Part shown: positions 1-5,480 of the stretch, in pieces
Position numbering within the stretch: the stretch's first letter is position 1
Layout of the letters: every line of letters begins with the position of its first letter
Notes under the pieces: generated by a model
Told to the model about the DNA's origin: nothing
The model's input: the letters and a program-made list of their open reading frames with translations, nothing else
The model's database searches: none
Translations under genes and position numbers: made by a program
Source: a virus
DNA length: 64,000 nt
Virus record (IMG/VR): IMGVR_UViG_3300020183_000041
Location: 21,126-85,125 of that record
Direction: 5' to 3' (one strand)

Positions 1-26
1 CTGCGCCCCCCGCAGGGCGGGGGAAC
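1..26 (+). terminator. GC-rich hairpin at left edge
   Basis: A C-rich arm is followed within 2 nt by a complementary G-rich arm (CCCCCGC, AG, GGCGGGGG). It resembles the hairpin after the gene ending at 973. It probably closes a further cassette of the same array lying left of the window. There is no T-run, so termination strength is uncertain. Confidence 0.45.
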
Positions 27-88
27 TTCAACCCATTCGGTACGATCAGTCGAGATGATTGAGCATATATTCTCTCACCATACAAACA

Positions 89-127
89 CTGGTGTGCAAG
101 GCAGTCTTCAGCGAACTGAAACACCAG
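89..127 (+). repeat. Type A hairpin 1 (39 nt)
   Basis: The outer stem is CTGGTGT/ACACCAG, the inner stem CAGT/ACTG, and the apical loop contains CTTCAG. It ends exactly 27 nt before the TTTAGTG of promoter 1, the same spacing as in the other five cassettes. A regulator-binding site or structured upstream element is inferred. Confidence 0.75.
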
Positions 128-154
128 CGATTAAGGGGTCACCTAATGTTCTCT

Positions 155-186
155 TTTAGTGTATGTCTAAACCCACATGGTATAGT
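155..186 (+). promoter_or_regulatory. Early promoter 1
   Basis: The element reads TTTAGTGTA, 17 bp, then TATAGT at 181-186. The ATG follows after 7 nt, so transcription would begin at or beside the start codon and give a leaderless mRNA. The -35 region is not TTGACA-like but is shared by all six early cassettes. Confidence 0.75.
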
Positions 187-193
187 GTTTGAC

Positions 194-451
194 ATGGGGA
201 ACAACCTGGTGACCGTGAATGCGGAACCGAACCTATACCCCATCAGGCCAATCCTGATGGAGGCTCTCGCAAGGGATACCAGCACAGGCTGGACCTTGCT
301 AGACGGGGTAATCGTCATGGAGGAAAGGAATACTCTCCAAGACGAATACGTTCGTCTGGTCGCCGACGAAAAGGCGACAGGGCAAACCCACGCAGGCAAA
401 AAGCGAGACATTGCTCGCCGCCTGCGGACAATCGCCAGACTTCTGGCGTGA
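194..451 (+). CDS. Early cassette protein 1, AEP-motif N-terminus
   Basis: An 85-residue protein of unknown function. The start is chosen at 194 because TATAGT ends 7 nt before it, as in four sister genes; an upstream in-frame start at 59 would cross the hairpin and promoter. The N-terminus, MGNNLVTVNAEP, is nearly identical to that of the gene at 656, but the rest of the two proteins does not obviously align. The C-terminal third is basic, with runs of K and R. Codons are G+C-rich, with a single AGA and no ATA or TTA by eye. It stands alone between its own promoter and terminator. No Shine-Dalgarno site is present, which fits leaderless translation. A strongly expressed early protein acting on the host is inferred. 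Confidence 0.8.
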   Translation: MGNNLVTVNAEPNLYPIRPILMEALARDTSTGWTLLDGVIVMEERNTLQDEYVRLVADEKATGQTHAGKKRDIARRLRTIARLLA

Positions 452-455
452 AATC

Positions 456-486
456 GGGCGGGGTCGAAAGACCCCGCCCTTTTTCT
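456..486 (+). terminator. Intrinsic terminator of early cassette 1
   Basis: A perfect 10-bp stem (GGGCGGGGTC/GACCCCGCCC) with a GAAA loop is followed by a T-run just after the stop codon at 451. Confidence 0.9.
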
Positions 487-550
487 TTGTCTTTGGATGG
501 CGTTCATGCATAGGACACGATTCTTTGAATATATATTTCTCATTACATCG

Positions 551-589
551 CTGGCGTGCAGAGGGTGCTTCAGCGCACTCAAGCGCCAG
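551..589 (+). repeat. Type A hairpin 2 (39 nt)
   Basis: The outer stem is CTGGCG/CGCCAG. The inner stem GAGGGTGC/GCGCACTC has one mismatch and a TTCA loop. Compared with hairpin 1 the outer stem changes T-A to C-G on both arms, a compensatory change. It ends 27 nt before TTTAGTG. Confidence 0.75.
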
Positions 590-616
590 CCGTACTGGAC
601 TCGTTCCATTTTCACT

Positions 617-648
617 TTTAGTGCATAGTTGGACTCACTTACTATAGT
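617..648 (+). promoter_or_regulatory. Early promoter 2
   Basis: TTTAGTGCA, 17 bp, then TATAGT at 643-648, with 7 nt to the ATG at 656. Same architecture as promoter 1. Confidence 0.75.
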
Positions 649-655
649 ACTGGTT

Positions 656-973
656 ATGGGAAACAACCTGGTGACCGTGAATGCGGAGCCGAAAGAACAC
701 AAAAGCATCAATGAGGCACTACTGGCGGCGGTTGAGCGTAGCGGTTGGGTCAAGCCCGACCGCCCGATGTCTCGCCTTCCAAAAGGCGGGGCAACCGTGG
801 GCGACATCATTACCCTGAATGAGGAGCGCCTAGAAGCGCTTTGGAAACTGGGCAACCTCCGAACGGAGGCGGCACGGGGCGCAAAGAATGCCACTCTTCA
901 GGCGAAACTGGTCAGGAGAATAAACACGATTACCCGAATAATCAATGCGTTTGACGACGCACAACGCCGATAG
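656..973 (+). CDS. Early cassette protein 2, AEP-motif N-terminus
   Basis: A 105-residue protein of unknown function. The start at 656 is set by the promoter rule (7 nt after TATAGT); an in-frame start at 629 would lie inside the promoter. The N-terminus, MGNNLVTVNAEP, matches the gene at 194 in protein and almost base for base in DNA. The middle carries a KGGATVGDI stretch and the C-terminus is helical-looking and basic. It is monocistronic. The different bodies under a common N-terminus suggest that the first dozen codons are conserved for expression or targeting, not for a shared fold. Confidence 0.8.
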   Translation: MGNNLVTVNAEPKEHKSINEALLAAVERSGWVKPDRPMSRLPKGGATVGDIITLNEERLEALWKLGNLRTEAARGAKNATLQAKLVRRINTITRIINAFDDAQRR

Positions 974-990
974 TCTCCCCAGACGGATAA

Positions 991-1022
991 CCCCCTCGCC
1001 CTGTTGCTCGGGCGAGGGGGTT
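991..1022 (+). terminator. GC-rich hairpin after early cassette 2
   Basis: An 11-bp stem, CCCCCTCGCCC/GGGCGAGGGGG, with an 8-nt loop sits just after the stop codon. Only two T residues follow, so it may work as a weak terminator or as 3'-end protection. Confidence 0.65.
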
Positions 1023-1088
1023 CCGCCAACCCGTCCCGTGCGGTGCAATCAAAAAATTAAATGAATATTCTCTTCACTCACTATTCGG

Positions 1089-1127
1089 CTGGTGTGCGAG
1101 AGGTGCTTCAGTTCTCTTAAACACCAG
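1089..1127 (+). repeat. Type A hairpin 3 (39 nt)
   Basis: The outer stem is CTGGTGT/ACACCAG, the inner stem AGAG/CTCT, and the loop contains CTTCAG. It ends 27 nt before TTTAGTG of promoter 3. Confidence 0.75.
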
Positions 1128-1154
1128 CGTTGTTTATAATGGTCTATTTTCTCT

Positions 1155-1186
1155 TTTAGTGCATAACCTAGGTCACTTGTTACTAT
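1155..1186 (+). promoter_or_regulatory. Early promoter 3
   Basis: TTTAGTGCA, 17 bp, then TACTAT at 1181-1186. Here the start codon is 37 nt past the -10 box, so this is the one early transcript of the six with an untranslated leader. Confidence 0.7.
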
Positions 1187-1223
1187 TAGTCCTGTCAGTA
1201 ATAACCCCAACCGAAAGGCGATT

Positions 1224-1589
1224 ATGTTTGGAGAAAATGCAAAGAATGAGCAAGTCGGATTAGTGATGGAAATGTCAGTAGGTGTTACGGAGTATGCCGA
1301 CAAATTGGCTGCACAATCGACACCGCTTGCACGGCACGCAGCGTTGCAATTACACAATTCCATGCGGTCGGTAGCGGTTCTCACCGTACTCAACGCAGTG
1401 AGGCAGGAACCGATTACGAAAGACTACCTTTATCGCATTGTGTTCATTTTCCAAGACATTCTCAAGAATGTCTTGGAATACGAAAATGCAGGTCTGATTG
1501 TCGAAGTCGACAACCTTGACAACGAAGATGTGAAGATGAGCGACTTTCTTTCGGCACTGATGTACGAATTCACCGAATTGATGGATTGA
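1224..1589 (+). CDS. Early cassette protein 3 (leadered)
   Basis: A 121-residue acidic protein of unknown function, predicted mostly helical. Unlike its five neighbours it lacks the AEP N-terminal motif and has a normal leader with a purine-rich ribosome-binding site (CGAAAGG) about 7 nt before ATG. It uses two TTA codons but otherwise shares the host-like codon choice of the array. It is monocistronic, with a strong terminator immediately after the stop. It may be an early gene added to the array from elsewhere; no family is recognised. Confidence 0.8.
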   Translation: MFGENAKNEQVGLVMEMSVGVTEYADKLAAQSTPLARHAALQLHNSMRSVAVLTVLNAVRQEPITKDYLYRIVFIFQDILKNVLEYENAGLIVEVDNLDNEDVKMSDFLSALMYEFTELMD

Positions 1590-1590
1590 A

Positions 1591-1621
1591 AAATGGGGGG
1601 CTTCGGCCCCCCATTTTTTTT
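1591..1621 (+). terminator. Intrinsic terminator of early cassette 3
   Basis: A perfect stem, AAATGGGGGGC/GCCCCCCATTT, with a TTCG tetraloop is followed by a T-run. Confidence 0.92.
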
Positions 1622-1690
1622 GTCTTGATGAATGGTGTTCATCAACGGCATGGCTTTCTTGAGTATGTATTCTTTCAATACCTGGATGTG

Positions 1691-1728
1691 CTGGTGTGCG
1701 AGGAAGCTTCAGCTGCCTTAAACACCAG
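1691..1728 (+). repeat. Type A hairpin 4 (38 nt)
   Basis: The outer stem is CTGGTGT/ACACCAG, with an inner AGC/GCT stem closing a TTCA loop. It ends 27 nt before TTTAGTG of promoter 4. Confidence 0.75.
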
Positions 1729-1755
1729 CGCTGTTAGGGGGTAGGTGTTCTTATT

Positions 1756-1787
1756 TTTAGTGAATAGCCAAGGTCACTTGTTATAGT
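1756..1787 (+). promoter_or_regulatory. Early promoter 4
   Basis: TTTAGTGAA, 17 bp, then TATAGT at 1782-1787, with 7 nt to the ATG at 1795. Confidence 0.75.
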
Positions 1788-1794
1788 GTTTCAC

Positions 1795-2118
1795 ATGAGC
1801 GACAAGCCCAAGGTGACTGCTAAGGCAGAACCGAACCGCAAGGTGAACCTTGCGGAACTGCAAGGAAAGATTGCCAAGAAAGGCAAGCCCCCGTACCGTG
1901 ACCCTGCGTTGGCGCAAGACCTGCTGACTCTTGGTGATGGCGAGGCAATCTTGTGGGTTCAGGCAACCGTGAACGTCACGGGAACCGACCCCAAGGCAAT
2001 CAACGCCGAAAAGATGAAGTGGCGCCAACGTGCTATTTCGGTTGCCGAGGGTGTGAACCTCAAGGTTCAGATCAACTGGTCAACCAATGGCGAGATGTAC
2101 ATCTCGCTCAAGAAGTAA
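1795..2118 (+). CDS. Early paralogue family, member 1
   Basis: A 107-residue basic protein of unknown function. ATG 1795 is chosen because it lies 7 nt after TATAGT; an in-frame ATG at 1786 overlaps the -10 region. It aligns along its length with the genes at 2407 and 3020. Shared blocks are KVNLxxLQGK near residue 20, KGKPPYxDxAL near 35, the W-x-R-Q-R-A-(I/F)-S-V-A block near 80, and a C-terminal WxxNGEMxI strand. The N-terminus carries the TAKAEPN variant of the AEP motif. It uses no ATA, TTA or AGA codons by eye. The alternating helix and strand and high K content would suit nucleic-acid binding, but that is inference. Confidence 0.85.
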   Translation: MSDKPKVTAKAEPNRKVNLAELQGKIAKKGKPPYRDPALAQDLLTLGDGEAILWVQATVNVTGTDPKAINAEKMKWRQRAISVAEGVNLKVQINWSTNGEMYISLKK

Positions 2119-2133
2119 AAGAAAGGAAAAAGA

Positions 2134-2165
2134 AAAGGGAACCCGAAAGGGTTCCCTTTTTTTTG
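2134..2165 (+). terminator. Intrinsic terminator of early cassette 4
   Basis: AAGGGAACCC, GAAA, GGGTTCCCTT, then a T-run. The stem is the same as in the terminator at 3412. Confidence 0.93.
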
Positions 2166-2175
2166 CCCAAAGTCG

Positions 2176-2213
2176 CTGGCGTTCTGGTCGCGCTAAAGCG
2201 CTTTGAACGCCAG
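2176..2213 (+). repeat. Type B hairpin 1 (38 nt)
   Basis: A perfect 9-bp outer stem CTGGCGTTC/GAACGCCAG encloses an inner GCGCT-AA-AGCGC stem. It follows the terminator after the shared bases CCCAAAGT. It uses the same outer-stem theme as type A but a different core. Confidence 0.75.
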
Positions 2214-2239
2214 CGCTGTTGGACAAACCTTTGGTCTCT

Positions 2240-2274
2240 CTTTATTACACAATTACTAATTCCTTGTAATAATT
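2240..2274 (+). repeat. AT-rich inverted repeat TTATTACA/TGTAATAA (copy 1)
   Basis: An 8-bp inverted repeat lies between a type B and a type A hairpin. A second copy occupies the same place in the next intergenic block (about 2851-2885). Protein binding or local melting is possible; the function is unknown. Confidence 0.5.
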
Positions 2275-2301
2275 TAATATTACTCACAATATGTAATCGG
2301 G

Positions 2302-2340
2302 CTGGCGTGCGAGCGTGTCTTCAGCGCGCTTAAACGCCAG
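2302..2340 (+). repeat. Type A hairpin 5 (39 nt)
   Basis: The outer stem is CTGGCGT with AACGCCAG, the inner stem AGCGTG/CGCGCT, and the loop contains CTTCAG. It ends 27 nt before TTTAGTG of promoter 5. Confidence 0.75.
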
Positions 2341-2367
2341 CGGAATCGTACTCATCTATTCTTCATT

Positions 2368-2399
2368 TTTAGTGCATTTCCAAACCCGCTGGGTATAGT
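2368..2399 (+). promoter_or_regulatory. Early promoter 5
   Basis: TTTAGTGCA, 17 bp, then TATAGT at 2394-2399, with 7 nt to a GTG start at 2407. Confidence 0.75.
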
Positions 2400-2406
2400 T
2401 CTAGTC

Positions 2407-2733
2407 GTGGCAACACAACAGCCGACCGCTAAGGCGGAGGCAAACCGTAAGGTGAACCTGAAAGACCTGCAAGGCAGTTTGTCTAAGAAGGGCAAACCTC
2501 CCTATCAGGACAAGGCACTAGCGGCAGACATTCTGTCGCTGGACCCAAACGACGCTAACGACGCATTCGTTTGGTCAAAGGCGGCGGTCGTTCTGACGGG
2601 AGACCCAAAGAAGGACAACGCCAACAAAATGCTGTGGAGACAGCGCGCCATTTCGGTTGCAAAGGCTACGGGTATCGTAATCCGTATTCAATGGACCAAT
2701 AATGGAGAAATGGTTATTTCACGTAAGGGGTGA
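2407..2733 (+). CDS. Early paralogue family, member 2
   Basis: A 108-residue protein starting with GTG, placed 7 nt after TATAGT. It is the closest relative of the gene at 1795. Shared blocks are the NRKVNLxxLQG block, KGKPPYxDxALAxDIL, WRQRAISVAKATGI and WTNNGEMVI. The N-terminal motif is TAKAEAN. One AGA and no ATA or TTA codons were seen. It is monocistronic, ending in a TTCG-loop terminator. The acidic insert around residues 50-60 (DPNDANDAF) is shared with the gene at 3020 rather than with 1795, so the three form a graded series. Function is unknown. Confidence 0.85.
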   Translation: MATQQPTAKAEANRKVNLKDLQGSLSKKGKPPYQDKALAADILSLDPNDANDAFVWSKAAVVLTGDPKKDNANKMLWRQRAISVAKATGIVIRIQWTNNGEMVISRKG

Positions 2734-2747
2734 AATAATCAAAAAAG

Positions 2748-2778
2748 AAAGGACCGCCTTCGGGCGGTCCTTTTTTTT
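2748..2778 (+). terminator. Intrinsic terminator of early cassette 5
   Basis: GGACCGCC, TTCG, GGCGGTCC, then eight T residues. Confidence 0.93.
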
Positions 2779-2789
2779 GCCCAAAGTTG

Positions 2790-2827
2790 CTGGTGTTCTG
2801 GTCGCGCTAAAGCGCTTTGAACACCAG
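2790..2827 (+). repeat. Type B hairpin 2 (38 nt)
   Basis: The outer stem is CTGGTGTTC/GAACACCAG and the inner core GCGCT-AA-AGCGC. It differs from type B hairpin 1 by a paired C-G to T-A change in the outer stem. Confidence 0.75.
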
Positions 2828-2915
2828 TTTGTTTGTCTTCAAGTTGGGGTATGGTTTATTACAAATTTACAATTTACATGTAATAAATTACATGATGTTT
2901 CAAATCCTAATTCGA

Positions 2916-2953
2916 TTGGCGTGCATGGAGGCTTCAGCTCCATTGTGCGCCAA
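2916..2953 (+). repeat. Type A hairpin 6 (38 nt)
   Basis: A TTGGCGTGCA/TGTGCGCCAA stem (two G-T pairs) continues into TGGAG/CTCCA with the loop GCTTCAG. This is the longest pairing of the type A set. It ends 27 nt before TTTAGTG of promoter 6. Confidence 0.75.
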
Positions 2954-2980
2954 CCAAATTGGACTCTAATGGTTATTATT

Positions 2981-3012
2981 TTTAGTGCATATCTGGGGTC
3001 ACTTGTTAGAGT
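2981..3012 (+). promoter_or_regulatory. Early promoter 6
   Basis: TTTAGTGCA, 17 bp, then TAGAGT at 3007-3012, with 7 nt to a GTG start at 3020. Confidence 0.72.
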
Positions 3013-3019
3013 AGTACCC

Positions 3020-3394
3020 GTGAGCACAAACAAGGTGACCGCTAATGCGGAACCAAAGAATACTCATGGCAATACCCCGAATGTCCGAGTCAACCTTTCC
3101 CAAATGGCTGGCAAACTTTCCCGCAAAGGAAAGCCTGCATACAAGGATGAGGCATTGGCAAAGGATATTCTGTCGCTAGACCCGACCGACCCCAATGATG
3201 CTTTCACCTGGGGAAAAGCAAAGGTTTCCCTTGTGGATGCCAACGGCGAGTCCCGTGACGAAGCCCAAATCAATAAGGAAAAAATGAAGCACCGCCAGCG
3301 AGCATTTTCGGTCGCAAAGCAGTTGCAAATCGAAATCCGTGTGATTTGGATGGTCGATGGTCAAATGGTCATCGCACTCAAAAACGACAAGTAA
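3020..3394 (+). CDS. Early paralogue family, member 3
   Basis: A 124-residue protein. The frame is open far upstream, but the GTG at 3020 sits 7 nt past the -10 box and begins the conserved VTANAEP motif, so it is taken as the start. It aligns with the genes at 1795 and 2407: VNLSQMAGKLSRKGKPAYKD, ALAKDILSLDPTDPNDAF, RQRAFSVAK and WMVDGQMVI. It carries an extra 8-10 residues before the conserved block and a longer linker around residue 80. It uses no ATA, TTA or AGA by eye. It is the last cassette before the non-coding gap. Function is unknown. Confidence 0.85.
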   Translation: MSTNKVTANAEPKNTHGNTPNVRVNLSQMAGKLSRKGKPAYKDEALAKDILSLDPTDPNDAFTWGKAKVSLVDANGESRDEAQINKEKMKHRQRAFSVAKQLQIEIRVIWMVDGQMVIALKNDK

Positions 3395-3411
3395 TTAGAA
3401 AGGAAAAAGAA

Positions 3412-3443
3412 AAGGGAACCCGAAAGGGTTCCCTTTTTTTTTG
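3412..3443 (+). terminator. Intrinsic terminator of early cassette 6
   Basis: AAGGGAACCC, GAAA, GGGTTCCCTT plus a T-run, with the same stem as at 2134. Confidence 0.93.
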
Positions 3444-3453
3444 TCTAAAGTCG

Positions 3454-3491
3454 TTGGCGTGCGGTCGGCGCTAAAGCGCCTTGCACGCCAA
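3454..3491 (+). repeat. Type B hairpin 3 (38 nt)
   Basis: The outer stem is TTGGCGTGC/GCACGCCAA and the inner core GGCGCT-AA-AGCGCC. It follows the terminator of cassette 6 in the same position as type B hairpins 1 and 2, but with a recoded stem. Confidence 0.75.
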
Positions 3492-3580
3492 TTAGTTTTA
3501 GAATTATCTTTTGCAAAACTTTAATATTTATTCAAATTACAATTAATAATGTAAAGACTAATTAAGTTTTTCAATATACG

Positions 3581-3622
3581 ATGGTGTTCAAACGATAACT
3601 TTATTTATCGTTTGAACACCAT
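3581..3622 (+). repeat. Type B hairpin 4, perfect 18-bp stem
   Basis: Two 18-bp complementary arms flank a 6-nt loop. The outer nine pairs (ATGGTGTTC/GAACACCAT) match type B hairpin 2, while the inner part is A+T. It is not next to a promoter or gene. Confidence 0.75.
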
Positions 3623-3765
3623 TTGGATTTGAATTATTATTATCTATACTTTAGCACACTGTCAAATCAGATTCACTCTTTGTTACACAAAAGTTACAAT
3701 TCTAATTAGATTCACTATTAGGCCGCCGATACCCTTGGGATAGACCTGTGATAACTATGATCTTT

Positions 3766-3873
3766 CCCCCCGCTTTCTACACTACAATTTTGCCGGTCTT
3801 TAGGCAACAGTTTCACCATAAGAATACCCCTAGAGAGTATTCACCATTATAAACCTCAAATTACAGCGGGGTA
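3766..3873. ncRNA. Possible structured RNA or multi-stem element
   Basis: CCCCGCT at 3768-3774 can pair with AGCGGGG at 3865-3871. This would enclose two internal hairpins, TGCC/GGCA and GAATAC/GTATTC, to make a small multi-branch junction. There is no clear promoter or homologue. It could be chance in an A+T-rich stretch, though the closing stem is G+C-rich. Confidence 0.3.
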
Positions 3874-4187
3874 AGTCTGTAACTATCTATACCAGAGTCT
3901 GGAGTAGAATAAATACAATTAAATTCATGATTAGGTCCATAATTAGATTCGTAATTAAATTTGTAGTCGCCAATTATTTACCTTAACGCAAAATTCGGCC
4001 TTCACAATATATGAGCATCAAAAATATATTAAAATTCGGGTTAGATATGTCTATATTCTCCTCTAGAGATAGAGAGTAGATAGAAAGCAAACAAATGTTC
4101 GCTTTTTTGATAGAAAATGATAGCATTTTGCTATATTTTTACTATAAATATTATAATTTTCTTTATTTTTATGCTGTTTTTAGGCAC

Positions 4188-4233
4188 AAAAAAAAGGCTT
4201 AAGAATAAGTTTTACCTTACTCTTAAGCCTTAA
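4188..4233 (-). terminator. Terminator of the leftward gene block
   Basis: Read leftward, AAGGCTTAAGAGTAAG pairs with CTTATTCTTAAGCCTT (one mismatch) and is followed by eight T residues. It lies past the last leftward gene (4328-4492) and should end that transcript. Confidence 0.85.
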
Positions 4234-4307
4234 ATTTGGGCACGCACACCCATATAAATATAATAAATATATTTATAGTTGTGTACGCTTCACTTGCTTT
4301 TGATTAG

Positions 4308-4346
4308 TTATCCACAGGTTTTGCTAGTCATTCACAGTCATCCACA
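4308..4346 (+). other. DnaA-box-like cluster
   Basis: TTATCCACA at 4308-4316 is a consensus DnaA box. TCATTCACA (4328) and TCATCCACA (4338) are near matches in the same orientation but overlap the 3' end of a small gene. One good box beside an A+T-rich gap makes an origin possible but unproven. Confidence 0.3.
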
Positions 4347-4492
4347 GGTATATCTATATCTTCATCTAATTCACTGAAGTAAAAATATTCGAGAGTATCT
4401 CTATTCATACTCTCTACTTTAGCGATAGATTCATCTTCAGACCCCGCCGATACATAGATATTAGCTATGATTGTTACCCTATAGTTATTCAT
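4328..4492 (-). CDS. Small acidic hypothetical protein (54 aa)
   Basis: The protein begins MNNYRVTIIANIYVSAGSED and ends in an acidic tail (DEDIDIPVDD). The strand-then-helix pattern resembles small phage proteins with one beta-beta-alpha unit. It starts 8 nt inside the end of the upstream gene and is the last gene before the leftward terminator. No family is recognised, but codon use and position support a real gene. Confidence 0.6.
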   Translation of the reverse strand: MNNYRVTIIANIYVSAGSEDESIAKVESMNRDTLEYFYFSELDEDIDIPVDDCE

Positions 4493-4697
4493 CAGTACCC
4501 GATTTTTTCAAACACCTATGGGTAAAGATATCATCTATGTCTAATCTCTCCTTGCAACGACTACAAAAGAACCCCATTAACCTTTGTCCCGCGTCTGGAG
4601 GACTAACAGAATTAACCTTTGCATTTCCCTTAAGGATTCTCATCTCTTCAGGGGTAGCAAAATCCAAGAATCCGTTTTTATAAATAAGAGTAGTCAT
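4485..4697 (-). CDS. Small zinc-ribbon protein
   Basis: A 70-residue protein of unknown function. The C-terminal half carries CxxC (FCSRCKE) followed 12 residues later by HRC, a typical single zinc-binding knuckle. The N-terminus (YKNGFLDFATPEEM) is conserved-looking. It overlaps the upstream gene by 4 nt and is translationally coupled. Confidence 0.7.
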   Translation of the reverse strand: MTTLIYKNGFLDFATPEEMRILKGNAKVNSVSPPDAGQRLMGFFCSRCKERLDIDDIFTHRCLKKSGTDE

Positions 4698-4963
4698 TTC
4701 CCGCCGTTATCCTTTCCGATAATTGAAAGCCTACTGATAAGCTCAGAAGCAATTTCAAGATCAAAATTTTCAATTTGATCCCATATATCTGGACTGGTAT
4801 TAATTGTAATCCAATCATCTTTGGAAAGGTCAAAAATAAAATTTCCTCCCCGCAATTCTTGCTCTGTAGCAATCATAAAACGAATCTGATCACCATCAAA
4901 ATAGCCGACTACGGGGAAATAAAATTGGTAGTTTTCCTTATTGAAATCACTTGAAATGGACAT
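4694..4963 (-). CDS. Hypothetical protein (89 aa)
   Basis: An acidic protein with a strand-rich first half (YFPVVGYFDGDQIRF) and a helical C-terminus. It overlaps the downstream gene by 4 nt. No family or motif is recognised. Confidence 0.65.
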   Translation of the reverse strand: MSISSDFNKENYQFYFPVVGYFDGDQIRFMIATEQELRGGNFIFDLSKDDWITINTSPDIWDQIENFDLEIASELISRLSIIGKDNGGK

Positions 4964-5024
4964 AGTATTTTGCCACCCTTCGCTGTCATTTTCCTAATGA
5001 TAATTAACCCTGAATATTGGGACA

Positions 5025-5240
5025 TTAAATTATAGAATCTTGGTATTGAATTTGATTCATTTTTTCCAACCAAGCCTGTGTATTGAGACTTCTGCAATAT
5101 GTATTAGCTTGGTACTGCCAGTCAAATACTTTTTCTATTTGAACTTTTTCCTTATTAATACACCTCCAGACTTCCCATTGGAAAGCCGCTGGGCTTTTAT
5201 GTACTTCATAATAAATACGCGATATTTCTTCTGTTATCAT
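5025..5240 (-). CDS. Hypothetical protein (71 aa)
   Basis: The start is supported by AAAGGAAAG about 3 nt upstream. The protein is rich in aromatic residues (FQWEVWRCINKEK) and predicted helical. Function is unknown. Confidence 0.65.
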   Translation of the reverse strand: MITEEISRIYYEVHKSPAAFQWEVWRCINKEKVQIEKVFDWQYQANTYCRSLNTQAWLEKMNQIQYQDSII

Positions 5241-5291
5241 ATCTTTCCTTTTTAAGAATTTAAACCGCAGTTTTGATATTAAATTTCATAA

Positions 5292-5480
5292 TTAAATCCT
5301 ATCATCATATCTGGCAAGATAGGGGTTTATTCTAGCCTCAAATTCTCTATCATCATATTCTTTTTTCTGGAATCCACCATCGTCCTCGCAGTCATGACCA
5401 TAATAAAATTCACTTGCTTCTTCTTCATTAAGAAGATCAAAAATTCTTCCACACTCACCGCATACTGTTTTTGTTTTCAT
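5292..5480 (-). CDS. Small zinc-binding protein
   Basis: A 62-residue protein with CGECGR near the N-terminus and YGHDCEDD downstream, giving a CxxC...HxC set that could hold one zinc. The rest is acidic. It overlaps the upstream gene by 4 nt. Function is unknown. Confidence 0.65.
   Translation of the reverse strand: MKTKTVCGECGRIFDLLNEEEASEFYYGHDCEDDGGFQKKEYDDREFEARINPYLARYDDRI

Larger units (their letters stand above)
3444..4187. other. Non-coding AT-rich gap after the early array
   Basis: No convincing gene is seen on either strand. The stretch holds two type B hairpins (3454, 3581), scattered AATTAGATTC-like repeats, a possible structured RNA (3766-3873) and a weak rightward hairpin with T-run near 4085-4116. 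It separates the rightward array from the end of the leftward gene block, so it is a convergent boundary. A replication-related role is possible but not shown. Confidence 0.6.

Noticed and set aside
139-894. Leftward reading frames across the early array
   Set aside because: Long open frames opposite the G+C-rich early genes cross the promoters, hairpins and terminators and have no ribosome-binding sites; they are shadows of the rightward genes.
2176-2340. Early array as an integron-like cassette array with attC sites
   Set aside because: Gene-hairpin-gene layout recalls attC, and one GTTGGAC occurs after type B hairpin 1, but the other hairpins lack GTTRRRY/RYYYAAC core sites and no integrase is seen. 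Each gene also has its own promoter.
4909-5097. Leftward 62-codon frame overlapping two genes
   Set aside because: It overlaps the better supported genes at 4694 and 5025 and has no convincing ribosome-binding site.
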